Shown here piece by piece: positions 1-9,624 of a stretch of 64,000 nt of DNA. Made by a program: the position numbers and the translations under genes. The notes below the pieces were generated by a model. That model ran no database searches. It had not been told where the DNA came from and worked only from the letters and a program-made list of their open reading frames with translations. The first letter of the stretch is position 1. Each line of letters starts with the position of its first letter. This DNA comes from Trichomonas vaginalis G3 (Eukaryota > Parabasalia > Trichomonadida > Trichomonadidae): assembly GCF_026262505.1 (NCBI RefSeq), contig NC_067204.1:682001-746000 (forward strand), in the 5' to 3' direction.

Positions 1-103
1 TGACTTTTTTTGTAAACGTAAGAATTCATACAATATTGAACGATTTTGTATCATTATTTTTAACATTAATTTTAAACATAATTTATTTTTTATTCTTACA
101 TAA

Positions 104-484
104 ATGACCCAACAAGTAAAACCAGATAAAATGGATTATCGAATTTTAGAGGATGGTGTTCCTGTTTATATTCAAAGATTTAAAGGGAAGCAATATTATA
201 GAATTCTTAATCCTGAATACATAAAACATTTATTTAAAAAGGAAGACTGTGAATTATTAAACGTTAATGAATATGAAACCAATAAATCAAAATTGAAATA
301 TAAATATATTGGAAGTGATGAAAGATGCAAAGATAAAGATAAAGTTTATACAGTTTCATATAATGAATGGAAAACCAATAAGATAAGAAAACATTTAGGA
401 GATTATGGGAAATGTTCTGAATTCTTCAAATCTAGTATGTACGAGAGAGTAAAAGAAATTAGAAATAATTATTTTCATGAATGA
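104..484 (+). CDS. unknown 126-aa protein, element A
   Basis: I do not recognise this protein. It is lysine- and tyrosine-rich, without a signal peptide or membrane segment. It starts at an ATG preceded by a T-rich run ending in ACATAAATG, the leader seen before most genes of this element. Its centre (YKYIGSD, KVYTVSYNEWK) reads like a small beta-rich domain. It may be the counterpart of the short first genes of elements B and C (22109 and 55336 on the minus strand), which are also small and tyrosine-rich, but I see only positional and compositional resemblance. Confidence 0.65.
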   Translation: MTQQVKPDKMDYRILEDGVPVYIQRFKGKQYYRILNPEYIKHLFKKEDCELLNVNEYETNKSKLKYKYIGSDERCKDKDKVYTVSYNEWKTNKIRKHLGDYGKCSEFFKSSMYERVKEIRNNYFHE

Positions 485-825
485 AAGAAATTAAGAATTC
501 TCACATAATTGAATGGTTTTTGAACATACTTCCGAATAGCAGATTTTAAAAATTTATGAATAATTTATAAAAAGTTTTTATTCCTACAATTCCTATATTA
601 CCATTAATAAAAAGAATATATTTTATAATAGTTTCATTTCGAACATGTTAAAATTTATCTGCATTTCGAAAAATTTTATTATAAATGATAATATAATTTA
701 TTAAATTAATATATAACTTATGAATTTTTACTTTTTGTATGAAATAAAATTTAGTATTAATAAAGTTATAAAATAAATTGGTGCATGTTAGATGTAAATA
801 AGATATAAAAAGGTGTTTATGAATA
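485..825. other. AT-rich intergenic stretch
   Basis: Between the first gene and the minisatellite there is only AT-rich sequence. I see no open frame, clear repeat or structure in it. Confidence 0.6.
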
Positions 826-1110
826 CTTTAGCAGAACTTCTACTGGTAGAGTTTATACTGGCAGAACTTCTACTGGTAGAGTTTATACTGGCAGAACTTC
901 TACTGGTAGAGTTTATACTGGCAGAACTTCTACTGGCAGAACTTCTACTGTTTCCCTCAAAATTGAATACTTTAGCAGAACTTCTACTGGTAGAGTTTAT
1001 ACTGGCAGAACTTCTACTGGTAGAGTTTATACTGGCAGAACTTCTACTGGCAGAACTTCTACTAGTAAAGTTTCTACTGGTAGAACTTCTACTGGCAGAA
1101 CTTCTACTGG
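826..1110. repeat. 15/30-bp minisatellite
   Basis: The core AGAACTTCTACT occurs about eleven times. Units are 15 bp (GGCAGAACTTCTACT) or 30 bp, where that unit alternates with GGTAGAGTTTATACT. A short unique spacer near 950-970 splits the array in two. Because units are multiples of three, the array is open on both strands: plus reads LAELLLVEFI repeats and minus reads SRSSAS repeats. Neither frame has a convincing gene context, so I treat it as a tandem repeat. Confidence 0.85.
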
Positions 1111-1261
1111 TTATATATGGTGTCAATTTTTTAAAAATTTTTGAATTCAATGAGTTATATCAAAAATAAAATTCTTGAATAGAGTAAAAAAATTTAAATA
1201 ATTTATTTAAATATTTTCTTCTGACATTTTTGAATAATTTATTTTTTTAATTCGTAAGAAA

Positions 1262-1741
1262 ATGAGTGGATCAAGATTCGTAACCGTCAATCAATTAATG
1301 GATGCTCTTTCACCAATTCTTGAAAATGTTAAACAAGTAGATGTTTATTTCGATGATTATGTAGAAAGTTTATATTATAAAGGTAAACATAATATTAAAC
1401 CCATTGCTTTTGCATTTGATAATAAATTAATTGAAAATGCAAAAATTTGGGAATTAATTCCAGATATTGAATATATAACGAATATAACTAATAAATGGTT
1501 CAAACGAATTCCAACCACAAAAGTTCTTTGTAAATTAATGATCAAAACCGAGGCCAAAGAATTTCATGAATTTACATATCATCCAAATAAAGTTTCAGAA
1601 CTAGAAAATGAAAAACTTCAGAAAAAATTAAACGATAGACTTTCAAATGATCGTATTGAAAAAATAAATAAACTAGCAGAAGTTGCATTTAATAATGAAA
1701 TATTTGATGAATATAACCTTGAACTCAGTGATGGGCTTTAA
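1262..1741 (+). CDS. conserved element protein, 159 aa, unknown function
   Basis: Function is unknown. The first half (residues about 18-60, VKQVDVYFDDYV then KPIAFAFDNK) resembles the gene at 30294-30766 of element B (NVNVIFNKKFV then RPLAIVIDRK), and the total length is about the same, so this is a conserved gene of both element families. The C-terminal third is charged and probably helical. It starts after a T-rich leader ending CGTAAGAAAATG. Its end touches the next gene, which converges from the other strand, and a GC-rich hairpin lies at the junction. Confidence 0.7.
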   Translation: MSGSRFVTVNQLMDALSPILENVKQVDVYFDDYVESLYYKGKHNIKPIAFAFDNKLIENAKIWELIPDIEYITNITNKWFKRIPTTKVLCKLMIKTEAKEFHEFTYHPNKVSELENEKLQKKLNDRLSNDRIEKINKLAEVAFNNEIFDEYNLELSDGL

Positions 1742-2118
1742 GGACCCGGGCTCAACGAGTCATGATTTATGAAATCAATAATTTGATTTATTCGCTCTTC
1801 AATAATTTCTATTCTTTTTGTTAAATCATCTATTTTCATTAATGAGGTGATTCTTGATTGAGGAATAGATTTCAAACTAACCACCCCCTTTATTTTTGAA
1901 ATTTTGAATCCATCAATTTTAAACATTTTATTCAATTTACATGTTGTCAATTCTTCAAATAATTTTTTATTATTAGCATAATAGTCATTAAATTCTTCAA
2001 CAGATGAAAAAATTTTTATTTCAGTAATTGGTTTAACAACGTTTATTTTTTGTTGAACATTTTCACTTTCATTTATTTCTTCCTCCTCTGTTTCATTTAT
2101 TTTTAAAATCGGTTTCAT
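1738..2118 (-). CDS. unknown acidic/helical protein, 126 aa
   Basis: Not recognised. The N-terminus is glutamate-rich (NETEEEEINESEN) and the C-terminal third looks like a short coiled coil (DDLTKRIEIIEERINQII). The last residues (SLSPGP) are encoded by a GC-rich hairpin that resembles half of the double-hairpin inserts found elsewhere here. It is convergent with the gene ending at 1741. The leader before its ATG is again AT-rich. Confidence 0.6.
   Translation of the reverse strand: MKPILKINETEEEEINESENVQQKINVVKPITEIKIFSSVEEFNDYYANNKKLFEELTTCKLNKMFKIDGFKISKIKGVVSLKSIPQSRITSLMKIDDLTKRIEIIEERINQIIDFINHDSLSPGP
1742..1761. repeat. partial GC-rich hairpin insert
   Basis: GGCTC-AAC-GAGTC (1749-1761; one mismatched pair) is preceded by GGACCCG. 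It resembles a degenerate member of the double-hairpin family described at 19075, 30011, 37511 and 39602. Confidence 0.4.
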
Positions 2119-2184
2119 TTATCATTAAATAAAAATTAGAATATAAGTGATGAAATATATTTTTTAATTAATATTAAATCAGAA

Positions 2185-2421
2185 ATGGCGGCAGGATTCT
2201 TTAAAAAATTATGGGATGGAATTAAGAAAGCTGCGGGTTGGGTTTATAAAAAGGTTATTAAACCTGTTGCAAACTTTTTGGCACCAGTAGCGAAAACGGC
2301 AGGAACTATCATAGGTGGGGTATTAGGTACTAAAGCAGGTAATCCGGCGATGGGAGCACAAGCAGGTAACGCAATTGGTGGAATAGCTGAAGGAATACTT
2401 AATAAAATAGGAGGTAGATAG
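2185..2421 (+). CDS. small amphipathic/glycine-rich probable virion protein, 78 aa
   Basis: The N-terminus (MAAGFFKKLWDGIKKAAGW) is a strongly amphipathic basic helix. It is followed by a glycine/alanine-rich hydrophobic stretch (TAGTIIGGVLGTKAG and similar, residues about 45-70). This layout is typical of membrane-active or core proteins near capsid genes in adenovirus-like and Polinton-like elements; a membrane-lytic or genome-packing role is inference. It lies just before the capsid gene and has a near-paralogue on the opposite strand at 2446-2661. Confidence 0.7.
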   Translation: MAAGFFKKLWDGIKKAAGWVYKKVIKPVANFLAPVAKTAGTIIGGVLGTKAGNPAMGAQAGNAIGGIAEGILNKIGGR

Positions 2422-2445
2422 TGGAAAAATAAATAAATATTATTT

Positions 2446-2661
2446 TTATCTTAGTATCGGTTGTAGTCTTTGATAAATTTTTTCTCCTTTATTTAAAACT
2501 TCTCTTATTGGGGCAGCTTTTGGCGTTATTGATTCAGCAACGTCACTAATTGCTTCTTTATTCTTAAATATCCAATTTGCCCCCTTCTTCAATGTTTCCC
2601 AAACTTTACTCGCCCCTCTTTTTACTTTATCCCACAGTTTCTTAAATATACCTGCAGCCAT
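2446..2661 (-). CDS. small amphipathic protein, paralogue of the 2185 gene, 71 aa
   Basis: It begins MAAGIFKKLWDKVKRGASK, nearly the same amphipathic start as the facing gene at 2185-2421. The rest differs: TLKKGANWIFKNKEAISDV then a basic tail, without the glycine-rich part. The two genes converge with 24 bp between stops, suggesting an inverted duplication followed by divergence. A virion or membrane-interaction role is inferred from neighbours only. Confidence 0.7.
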   Translation of the reverse strand: MAAGIFKKLWDKVKRGASKVWETLKKGANWIFKNKEAISDVAESITPKAAPIREVLNKGEKIYQRLQPILR

Positions 2662-2730
2662 AGTTGATTATTTCATTAAAATTAAAAATTCATTTTCATA
2701 TTTTAATTTTGATTTTTTATTTAATAATAA

Positions 2731-3763
2731 ATGACGACTAACTATTTGGTGCCAAACACCAAACCGATTAATGGAAATGTGTTTCATTCATTCGAAAAGA
2801 TAAATGAAATATTTGCAAAGAATGACGGTAGAAGATATTATAGAGAACTTGAAAGTTCATGCTATGACTCTGATGCTCCATATTTTGATGATAAACAAAC
2901 TCATTTAAGAATTACAAACCCAGCTCATGATGTGAACCAATTAGGTGACACATATATTAAACGCAAAGTTAAAGTAACTCTAGTTTCAAATAAAGCTTTC
3001 ACATGTGATGCCGCTTTTAAATGCATGCGTTTATTCGTTGGTTACAAATCATCAAATCAAAGCTTTAAACAATTAGAAGTAGAAACTGAAAGAGGTGATG
3101 CCGGTTATCTTCAGATGGATTGCGCCCGCGAATCTTTCGCATTTGCAACATATAAACCGAAATCAGAAAGGAAAGTTAAAAAGTTTGTTCATTCGTTATA
3201 TAATAATGTTCAAAATATGATAACTCAGTATGTGGTAAATATATTGACCCTTCAGAAGTTTTCGAGAAAGCAAATGAAGAAGTTGATGTCACTTTTGATA
3301 TGATTATTCCGGTAAATGATTTGTTAGCATTTCAGGCGTTCGATGATTATCCTAAATCATTTGTGATATCATTCTTAAATATTATGTTTTCAGGGATACT
3401 TTAGTATTTTGTCAGGTTGACCCGTTAAGAGTTGCTGATTTACAAAACGTTTATGAAAAGATAACTGATGAAAATTATGAAAAGATTATGAATCATGTTT
3501 ATAAATATGATCGCAAATTCCAACAAATCGGACTTCCTGCCAAATTAATTACAAGCTTAGCCGCTACATCTGCTGACGCAACAGTTGATAACGTTATTAT
3601 TTCATGCACAAAGATGGAAGTTTTAGAGGATAAATGCATTACACCAGGATACGGTTTAATTGAAGAATCAGTTAAAGCAATACCACGTTTATTTAGTAAG
3701 GAAGATCCATTCATGATTCCAGCTCAACATATTGACGTTCATTCTATTATATTTATGATATGA
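2731..3763 (+). pseudogene. probable major capsid protein gene (fossil, broken)
   Basis: The region encodes a protein like a double-jelly-roll capsid protein: a TYIKRKVKVTL strand, a MRLFVGYKSSNQSF strand comparable with AVAGYQILANGRIVY in the B capsid, and many short beta-type segments. It lies directly before the packaging ATPase, as often in these elements. It is shorter than the 525-aa capsid genes of B and C. It is broken, with about two breaks. The assignment rests on pattern and position, not on an alignment. Confidence 0.5.
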
Positions 3764-4520
3764 TTAATGAAGCATTGAGTGATAATAGAAATGCTCTATC
3801 TAAGGAAAAATTAATGAAAATTCCATATTCTGAATGTTATTTAAATTCAATCACTGCAGCAATTGGTAAACAAAATAAAGGTAAAACATTAACGATATTA
3901 AAACAAATTATCATTATTGCTAACACTTCCCCCTATTCACACGTGTTAATTTATATCAACCGTTCAGGTTCACCTTCAGATGATACATTTGAATCTTTAA
4001 AGCATTTAATCAAAATTCCAATTATTTATTTATCACAAGAAGAAGCAGAAGATTATTTAAAAAACTTTTTAATGTATAAAGAATTATATAATACAATCAA
4101 GAAGCAAGGATTAGAGGATAAAATTATTGATAAACAACGGGATGAATTATTTGAAACACTTTCCATTTCAAATTTTGATAGAGAATTTTTGCATTCACTC
4201 ATTTTTCTAGATGATGCAGTGAAATCAAAACTAATAACAAATGAGAAATCATATTTTAATCAGTTATTAACTCAATGTCGACACATTCAGTGTTCATTCT
4301 TCATGGCTGTTCAATACTTCAAAGCATTAAGCACAAACATTAAATCAAATCTATCAACACTTTTCATTTTCAGTGGTTTAGTCGTCAACAGTTGAACGTT
4401 ATGCTTTATCAAGTGAATTTACCAATGAGCATTAATGAACTTTACACACAATATCAGCAATTAGGTGAACATGGAAAAATAATAGTTGATTTAAATAAAG
4501 GATGTGTTAAATTTGATTAA
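3760..4520 (+). pseudogene. A32/FtsK-HerA-type packaging ATPase (fossil, broken)
   Basis: A P-loop with the GKQNKGKT pattern (residues about 36-43) and a Walker B strand LIFLDDA identify a genome-packaging ATPase. The C-terminal pattern (a glycine-phenylalanine-serine-arginine turn followed by a helical tail) matches the ATPase of element B at 40199-41082. In this family the enzyme pumps DNA into the capsid. It follows the capsid gene directly. It is broken, about one break. Confidence 0.7.
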
Positions 4521-4560
4521 CTTTTTATAATTAATTTTTATTTTTTATTTATAATTAAAC

Positions 4561-5460
4561 ATGACAGAAATAGCAAATCTTCTACAGGTTCCATTAAAAC
4601 AAGGGACAAACAAAAGGGGTGCATATAATAGAACTATGAAAGTTCCTGATGGAATGAAAGAATTAGTCCACATTGTTGCTGGTCTTCAAAAAGATGTTAA
4701 ACAAATGAGAAATGTTTTAACATTACCAGAAGCTCAAGCATATGCCAAACGTCATGGTCCAAATTGGGAAGCACACGAAGCAGACATTACGGGTCCAAAT
4801 GGAAAACCTGATGGTATAAATGAAGTTTTCGTTACTGATGGTCAAGGTAATATTAAAGTCATAAATGGTTATAAATTAACTGTATCTGATTATCCTAAAC
4901 GTAAAGCATATAATGAACGTTATCCTATGCAATTTGATGAAAATGGAAAAGCTGTTAAACAATACATTAGAGAAGGTGAAAATGGTCCAATTAATTCATA
5001 CCGTCATAATCCATATTCTTATTTCAATGAAGAATTAAATGCTATTGAAGAGGGACCAAACGGATTACCTCAATATGTTAATCAGTTTGATGGTCAATAT
5101 GCAAATTTGAGACCTGAAATTCCAGCTAAGAAATTCTTTAAAGTTGCTTTATTCGATCCAGTGTTCAATGAACAGAAAGAAGCAATGAAAACAGAATTTA
5201 AACCAATTCAAGTGGCAAGAATTTCTTCATCTTCACTTTCAGAAGCGTTCAAGGAATTGATAAAGAAACCACTTTATTCTCAACAAGGTTATAACTTTGA
5301 TTTAATTAAAGAAAGTGATAGACGTAAATTAGAAAAATCAGATGGTTTTAAGAATGCATGTAATGAAATGATTAAAGATATTGTAAATGATAAAATAAGA
5401 CTGGAAGAAACTCAAATCATTATCAATAACATAATTGGTGCAGTTACAAAGAAAGTATAA
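4561..5460 (+). CDS. unknown 299-aa probable virion protein
   Basis: The frame is intact with a T-rich leader ending AATTAAACATG. It has an N-terminal helical part (residues 1-60), a central region rich in GPNG, DGQGN and NEELN turns (about 70-180) and a helical C-terminus. The middle has the feel of the 39798-40202 protein of element B (IYVNDGSGG, then ESYRVYALKG). I do not recognise a family. Its place between ATPase and other conserved structural genes suggests a virion role; this is inference. Confidence 0.65.
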   Translation: MTEIANLLQVPLKQGTNKRGAYNRTMKVPDGMKELVHIVAGLQKDVKQMRNVLTLPEAQAYAKRHGPNWEAHEADITGPNGKPDGINEVFVTDGQGNIKVINGYKLTVSDYPKRKAYNERYPMQFDENGKAVKQYIREGENGPINSYRHNPYSYFNEELNAIEEGPNGLPQYVNQFDGQYANLRPEIPAKKFFKVALFDPVFNEQKEAMKTEFKPIQVARISSSSLSEAFKELIKKPLYSQQGYNFDLIKESDRRKLEKSDGFKNACNEMIKDIVNDKIRLEETQIIINNIIGAVTKKV

Positions 5461-5544
5461 GCAAACAAGGATGAACCTTGGGATATTACCGTAACAACTA
5501 AATAAAACTTTAAATATATTTTTCTTTTTTTTATTCAATTATAA

Positions 5545-6222
5545 ATGAGAAGACGTTTCACAAGTCAAAAGAACACAAACGCAAAAGCAGAGATTACGGT
5601 TGGTTATAACGTAAATGATGATAAATCACGAATTATTCAAAATGTTAAAGTTAATGTTAGCCCTGAATTAACAAGGTCAGCAACTCAACCAAATTTATTA
5701 ACTCGTGACTTACCAAAGAAAGAGGAGGAGCAAAATAAAGAAGATGAACCCGGTAAAGAACCCGTTGAAATCCCCACATATCCAACATACCCCCCACCTC
5801 TTTCATCAAACATCGAGAACCCAGGAATCTACGATTCCAGTCGCAATGCGCCATATAAAGTAGACATTAATTCTGAATTAATGAAAATTTACCGTGATAT
5901 AATAATTAATAATTATGATTCAATAATAAATTTAATTGACCAATCCGGTTTAATTATTTTACCTTATGAATCATTAATTCACATTATCGCCATTCTTTGT
6001 GATGTTCAAGATTCAGATGTTAAGATTCAATTTTTCATAGATGATGAGGTTTCATGCTGCGGAACAGTTGCAAAAATAAATCCTATAAAGGATATTAGCA
6101 CGATTAAGATATCAAAGAACGGAACAACAACCGAACTTCATTTAACATATAATGATATTTATAATAAAATAGTTGATGAATATAAAATATCACTTGAAAA
6201 ATTCTTTGTTAAGGCTATTTAA
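5545..6222 (+). CDS. conserved element protein, 225 aa (homologue of 39134-39772)
   Basis: It has an N-terminal disordered half with a proline/glutamate segment (EEEQNKEDEPGKEPVEIP, TYPTYPPP), then a conserved C-terminal domain of about 115 residues. That domain matches the element B protein at 39134-39772: a helix IYRDIIINNYDSIINLI, then QSGLIILPYESL, a strand FFIDDEVSCCG (FLDPEIECCG-like in B) and a terminal helix. The shared acidic-x-x-CCG motif may bind metal or form a disulfide. The function is unknown. It converges with the next gene, overlapping it at the stop. Confidence 0.75.
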   Translation: MRRRFTSQKNTNAKAEITVGYNVNDDKSRIIQNVKVNVSPELTRSATQPNLLTRDLPKKEEEQNKEDEPGKEPVEIPTYPTYPPPLSSNIENPGIYDSSRNAPYKVDINSELMKIYRDIIINNYDSIINLIDQSGLIILPYESLIHIIAILCDVQDSDVKIQFFIDDEVSCCGTVAKINPIKDISTIKISKNGTTTELHLTYNDIYNKIVDEYKISLEKFFVKAI

Positions 6223-6698
6223 TATTCAAGCATTAACATTATCGAATAATAATCCTTTGAATCATAATCAATAATAATTGACCTTTCACCAGTTTCTATC
6301 GTTTGTTTTATTTCTTTTTGTTCCCCACTATCCGGATCAGTCATTGTAATAGTTTTTGTTATAGTATCAGCTTTATCTTTAACTTCAATCTTTTTTCCAT
6401 CAGGATATTTAAACCAAAATTCCAAAAATTCGATATTGTCAATCTGTTCATATTTTAATCTATCAATTACATTTTTAATACCATCTGAAAATCTTATGAA
6501 ATGGTCATTATATGGGTTTGATTGAACTAAATTTGAATGAAGTGAAATATAACCTGATGATGAATATGACATCGACTCATATTTTCTGAAAACACTAAAA
6601 TTTATAACATGAATAAATTTCTTATTCGTTGAATTTATGAATTCTTGAGGTAATCTTATTCTAGTTTTATTTATCACTGGAAAATACCGCTTTACCAT
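6219..6698 (-). CDS. unknown 159-aa protein, tentative penton-like
   Basis: The ATG at 6698 is preferred over an upstream non-ATG extension; it sits back-to-back with the 6718 gene across a 19-bp AT-rich gap. The protein is beta-rich (SYSSSGYISLHSN, FLEFWFKYPDGKKIEV, ending IIIDYDSKDYYSIMLMLEY). The order of strands and the hydrophobic C-terminus recall the penton-like proteins of element B (25370 and 41099), but similarity is weak and the protein is shorter, so the call is tentative. Confidence 0.55.
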   Translation of the reverse strand: MVKRYFPVINKTRIRLPQEFINSTNKKFIHVINFSVFRKYESMSYSSSGYISLHSNLVQSNPYNDHFIRFSDGIKNVIDRLKYEQIDNIEFLEFWFKYPDGKKIEVKDKADTITKTITMTDPDSGEQKEIKQTIETGERSIIIDYDSKDYYSIMLMLEY

Positions 6699-6717
6699 AT
6701 TTTTAATCGTAATAAAA

Positions 6718-7428
6718 ATGTCAATTATCAATATTATTTCGAATAATAACTGTGAATTAAATTTAACAGTTAGCGGAATTTATAATGTTACTCTCGTTTC
6801 TGTGAGTGGTAAATTTAATCCCATTCTTTTAGACCCTTCAGATTATATATCATTTATTAAAGATGACCATGAAAAAACGTATGATATGTATATAAATAAT
6901 GTGATAACGAAATGGGATATTAACACGATTTTAAGTTATTTAAATGAATCATTTATCGTATGGTATGAAGAAAATTTTAAATCAAAACCTGATAAACTTT
7001 TTGAACTTGATGAAATAAATAACCTTATTAAATTCCCGCTGAAAATTAAATTTTGTACTCCTCATTTTCGTTCATTGTTGGGGATATTAAATTTTGAAAA
7101 AGATGTTGGGGATGTTTTGTATTCTGACACTGGTTCCAATTTCATTTTAATCAAATGTGATAAAGTTAATACCCCGATGAGATTTTCACATCAAACATTA
7201 GACCCTAACTCTTACCCATCAATACAAAACATTTTATCCATCAACTTAAACACATTTTCTTTATCATATCCGTTTCAATTATCTGGGAATTCATTTATTC
7301 TTCATTCAAAAGATTTATCAAATATTAAATTTAGAATAACTGACCTATTTGATTGCGATTTAGAATTTATGAATGAAATATTATGGCAATTTCAAATAGA
7401 AAAAATAGCTGATGAGATAACGGATTAA
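6718..7428 (+). CDS. conserved structural-type protein, 236 aa (homologue of 38132-38812)
   Basis: It resembles the element B gene at 38132-38812: both are about 230 aa, have a central FRSLLGILNF / VQLLLGAYHMTF segment, and end with a DLSNIKFRITDLFD / NLKDMQFRLVDFQ motif. The fold is probably beta-rich. In both elements the gene lies next to the fibre gene, so a fibre-attachment or minor-capsid role is plausible. No signal peptide or membrane span is seen. Confidence 0.7.
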   Translation: MSIINIISNNNCELNLTVSGIYNVTLVSVSGKFNPILLDPSDYISFIKDDHEKTYDMYINNVITKWDINTILSYLNESFIVWYEENFKSKPDKLFELDEINNLIKFPLKIKFCTPHFRSLLGILNFEKDVGDVLYSDTGSNFILIKCDKVNTPMRFSHQTLDPNSYPSIQNILSINLNTFSLSYPFQLSGNSFILHSKDLSNIKFRITDLFDCDLEFMNEILWQFQIEKIADEITD

Positions 7429-7452
7429 ATATTTATTTTTAAATCATAATAA

Positions 7453-9540
7453 ATGATTAAACAACAGCAACCACAACAACTTAAGGCCCTTCAAACCATT
7501 ACATACGCCATATATGCATATAATTCAAAGACGGCAGAACAAACGCAAAGGTTGAAATATGGAGATTTGGAGATAGTATTGAAAAATGACCATTTCGAAT
7601 TCGTTTGCAAAGGTGGTGCAGTGATATCAAATATAAAAGAAATTTTATTTATGAATTCTAAAATTAAAGGTATAACGGATGATATAACATCAATTCCACC
7701 AGAAGAACAAAGATATTATGCATTAAATGCATTTCCCAAAGTTTTGAAGATTGGAAGATTTAATTTAAATGAGGAATTCATAAAAGGTTTCCTAAATGAC
7801 ATAATGAAGAAGGCAGATAAAGAATATGTGACTAGTGAATTAATGAAGAAGGCAAATTTGGTTTATGTTGATGAAAAAGATAATGAAATTAAAGAAAGGG
7901 TTGAATGGTATCATGAATGGACATTGGAGACTTTTAAAGTTAAAGCTGATACAGGATGGGTTTCAGGATGTTTAGACCTTAAAGCAGATAAAACTTATGT
8001 TAACAATGAGTTAGAGAAGAAAGCAGATAAGGAAAAAGTTATTTCATTCATTAATACTGAGTTAGCAAAGAAAGCTGATATATCATTTGTTAATGAAGAA
8101 ATAAAACAATCAGAGGTCTATTTTACTCCACCATTTTTAAATTTTATGAAATCATCAGATAAAACCTTTGATATAGATTCTTTTGAATGGATATGTTTCG
8201 ATGGAGTGACCATGTATTTATTTTATACAGATGGAGTGCTTTATTATTTTAAAACAAATGATTTTAAAAACTATGAATCATTTACTCCATCTGTTTGGAA
8301 TCCTGATACACGAAAGCCAATCATTAATCCAATAATTTTATATGTTGAATATAATAACGGTAAATTTATGGGAATGATAACAGTTGGAGATGATTTTTGC
8401 CCTTGTTATTCATTCGATTGTATCCAATGGTTCAAATGTAATTTAAATCAAGATGCTAAATTTAAATATCCAAATAATCCTATTAGATGTGTTAATAATA
8501 AATGGGTACTAATTTATGAAGTCAATCAAATTTTCATTAGTGAGGATGGGATAAATTATTATATGTTTAGTATGATGTCATCAGATTTGAAAATTGATTA
8601 TACAAGTAAGTGGTATTACATTAACAGCATGTATTTTATCCTACAAAATGATAAAATTTATAGATCATCTTCAATACCACAAGGTCAATTTGAACAAATT
8701 TTTCAAGCTGATGGAGACATTGAAGCTTTATGTTATGGATCAAATGTTTATGTTCTCGTTTCAGGTGGTATGGTCTATTCATATCCTGTAAGTTATAACA
8801 GACATATTTATTTATCACAAGATTTATCAAATTGGGAATTGGTTTATTCATTCACTCCAAAACTTACTCGAAATTATAGATTTACTAATTTATTTTATAT
8901 TGATGGGTATTTCATTGCTTTAGGATGTGGTGATTTAGTAAATAACAGTAATGATGGAAGAAATTGGTCTGAAATCACAAAATTTCAAGATGTTAGAAAA
9001 GCAATTTTCAAAAATAATACGTTAATATTGATAACAAGACCAGTTTTAAATACTCACCCAGTTTCAATATTATATAATAAATTCAATATTCATAATGGAT
9101 TAAATACAATTCTTGAGATGATTTACCCCATTGGTTCTATTTATACGTCAATGAATTCAACAAATCCCGCAACAGTTCTGGGTTTTGGTACGTGGGAACA
9201 GATTGTAGATAAATTCCTCTATTGTGCGAACTCTTCGAAGCAAACAGGTGGTTCGAAGAAAATTAAAGAAGCAAACCTTCCACCGCACACTCATACAGGA
9301 ACTACAAACTTTTCTGGCGACCATAGCCACTCATTAAGAGACCACCCATTATACAACTCAGAATATTATGCTGGCAATGACGTTTTATCTCCAGATTATA
9401 ACCATTCGGCAAAAAAGACTTTTCGACCAACTGAACCAGGAGGAAATCATGTCCATACTTTCACAACAAATCCAACAGGCTTGGGTAAAGATTACCTGCC
9501 ACCATTTATGACTGTATTCGCATGGTATAGAGTTCAATGA
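7453..9540 (+). CDS. fibre-like protein with coiled-coil, propeller-like repeats and phage collar tip, 695 aa
   Basis: The frame is open. Residues 1-70 are an anchor-like domain (YAIYAYNSKTAEQTQRLKYG) shared with the element B protein at 36561-38114. Residues about 115-220 carry trimeric phage-fibre repeats (KKADKEYV, LKADKTYV, KKADKEKV). Residues about 230-540 hold repeated short beta motifs (FTPSVWNP, SFDCIQWFKC, SEDGINYY, SQDLSNWELV, SNDGRNWSEI) like sialidase/BNR beta-propellers. The last 140 residues are a tail-collar tip (YPIGSIYTSMNSTNPATVLG, PPHTHTG, HSHSLRDH). The fibre probably binds a cell or particle surface; that is inference. The tip is almost identical to that of element B. Confidence 0.8.
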   Translation: MIKQQQPQQLKALQTITYAIYAYNSKTAEQTQRLKYGDLEIVLKNDHFEFVCKGGAVISNIKEILFMNSKIKGITDDITSIPPEEQRYYALNAFPKVLKIGRFNLNEEFIKGFLNDIMKKADKEYVTSELMKKANLVYVDEKDNEIKERVEWYHEWTLETFKVKADTGWVSGCLDLKADKTYVNNELEKKADKEKVISFINTELAKKADISFVNEEIKQSEVYFTPPFLNFMKSSDKTFDIDSFEWICFDGVTMYLFYTDGVLYYFKTNDFKNYESFTPSVWNPDTRKPIINPIILYVEYNNGKFMGMITVGDDFCPCYSFDCIQWFKCNLNQDAKFKYPNNPIRCVNNKWVLIYEVNQIFISEDGINYYMFSMMSSDLKIDYTSKWYYINSMYFILQNDKIYRSSSIPQGQFEQIFQADGDIEALCYGSNVYVLVSGGMVYSYPVSYNRHIYLSQDLSNWELVYSFTPKLTRNYRFTNLFYIDGYFIALGCGDLVNNSNDGRNWSEITKFQDVRKAIFKNNTLILITRPVLNTHPVSILYNKFNIHNGLNTILEMIYPIGSIYTSMNSTNPATVLGFGTWEQIVDKFLYCANSSKQTGGSKKIKEANLPPHTHTGTTNFSGDHSHSLRDHPLYNSEYYAGNDVLSPDYNHSAKKTFRPTEPGGNHVHTFTTNPTGLGKDYLPPFMTVFAWYRVQ

Positions 9541-9624
9541 ACGCTCGTCGACATAAGATTTTATAAATTGCACATTTGACGTAAATTCATTTCCCCAGTT
9601 ATTCAATAATTAATTATTTTTGAA

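Noticed and set aside
788-1169. Two overlapping 118-120-codon frames, one per strand
   Set aside because: Both come from the minisatellite, whose units are multiples of 15 bp; no gene context favours either.
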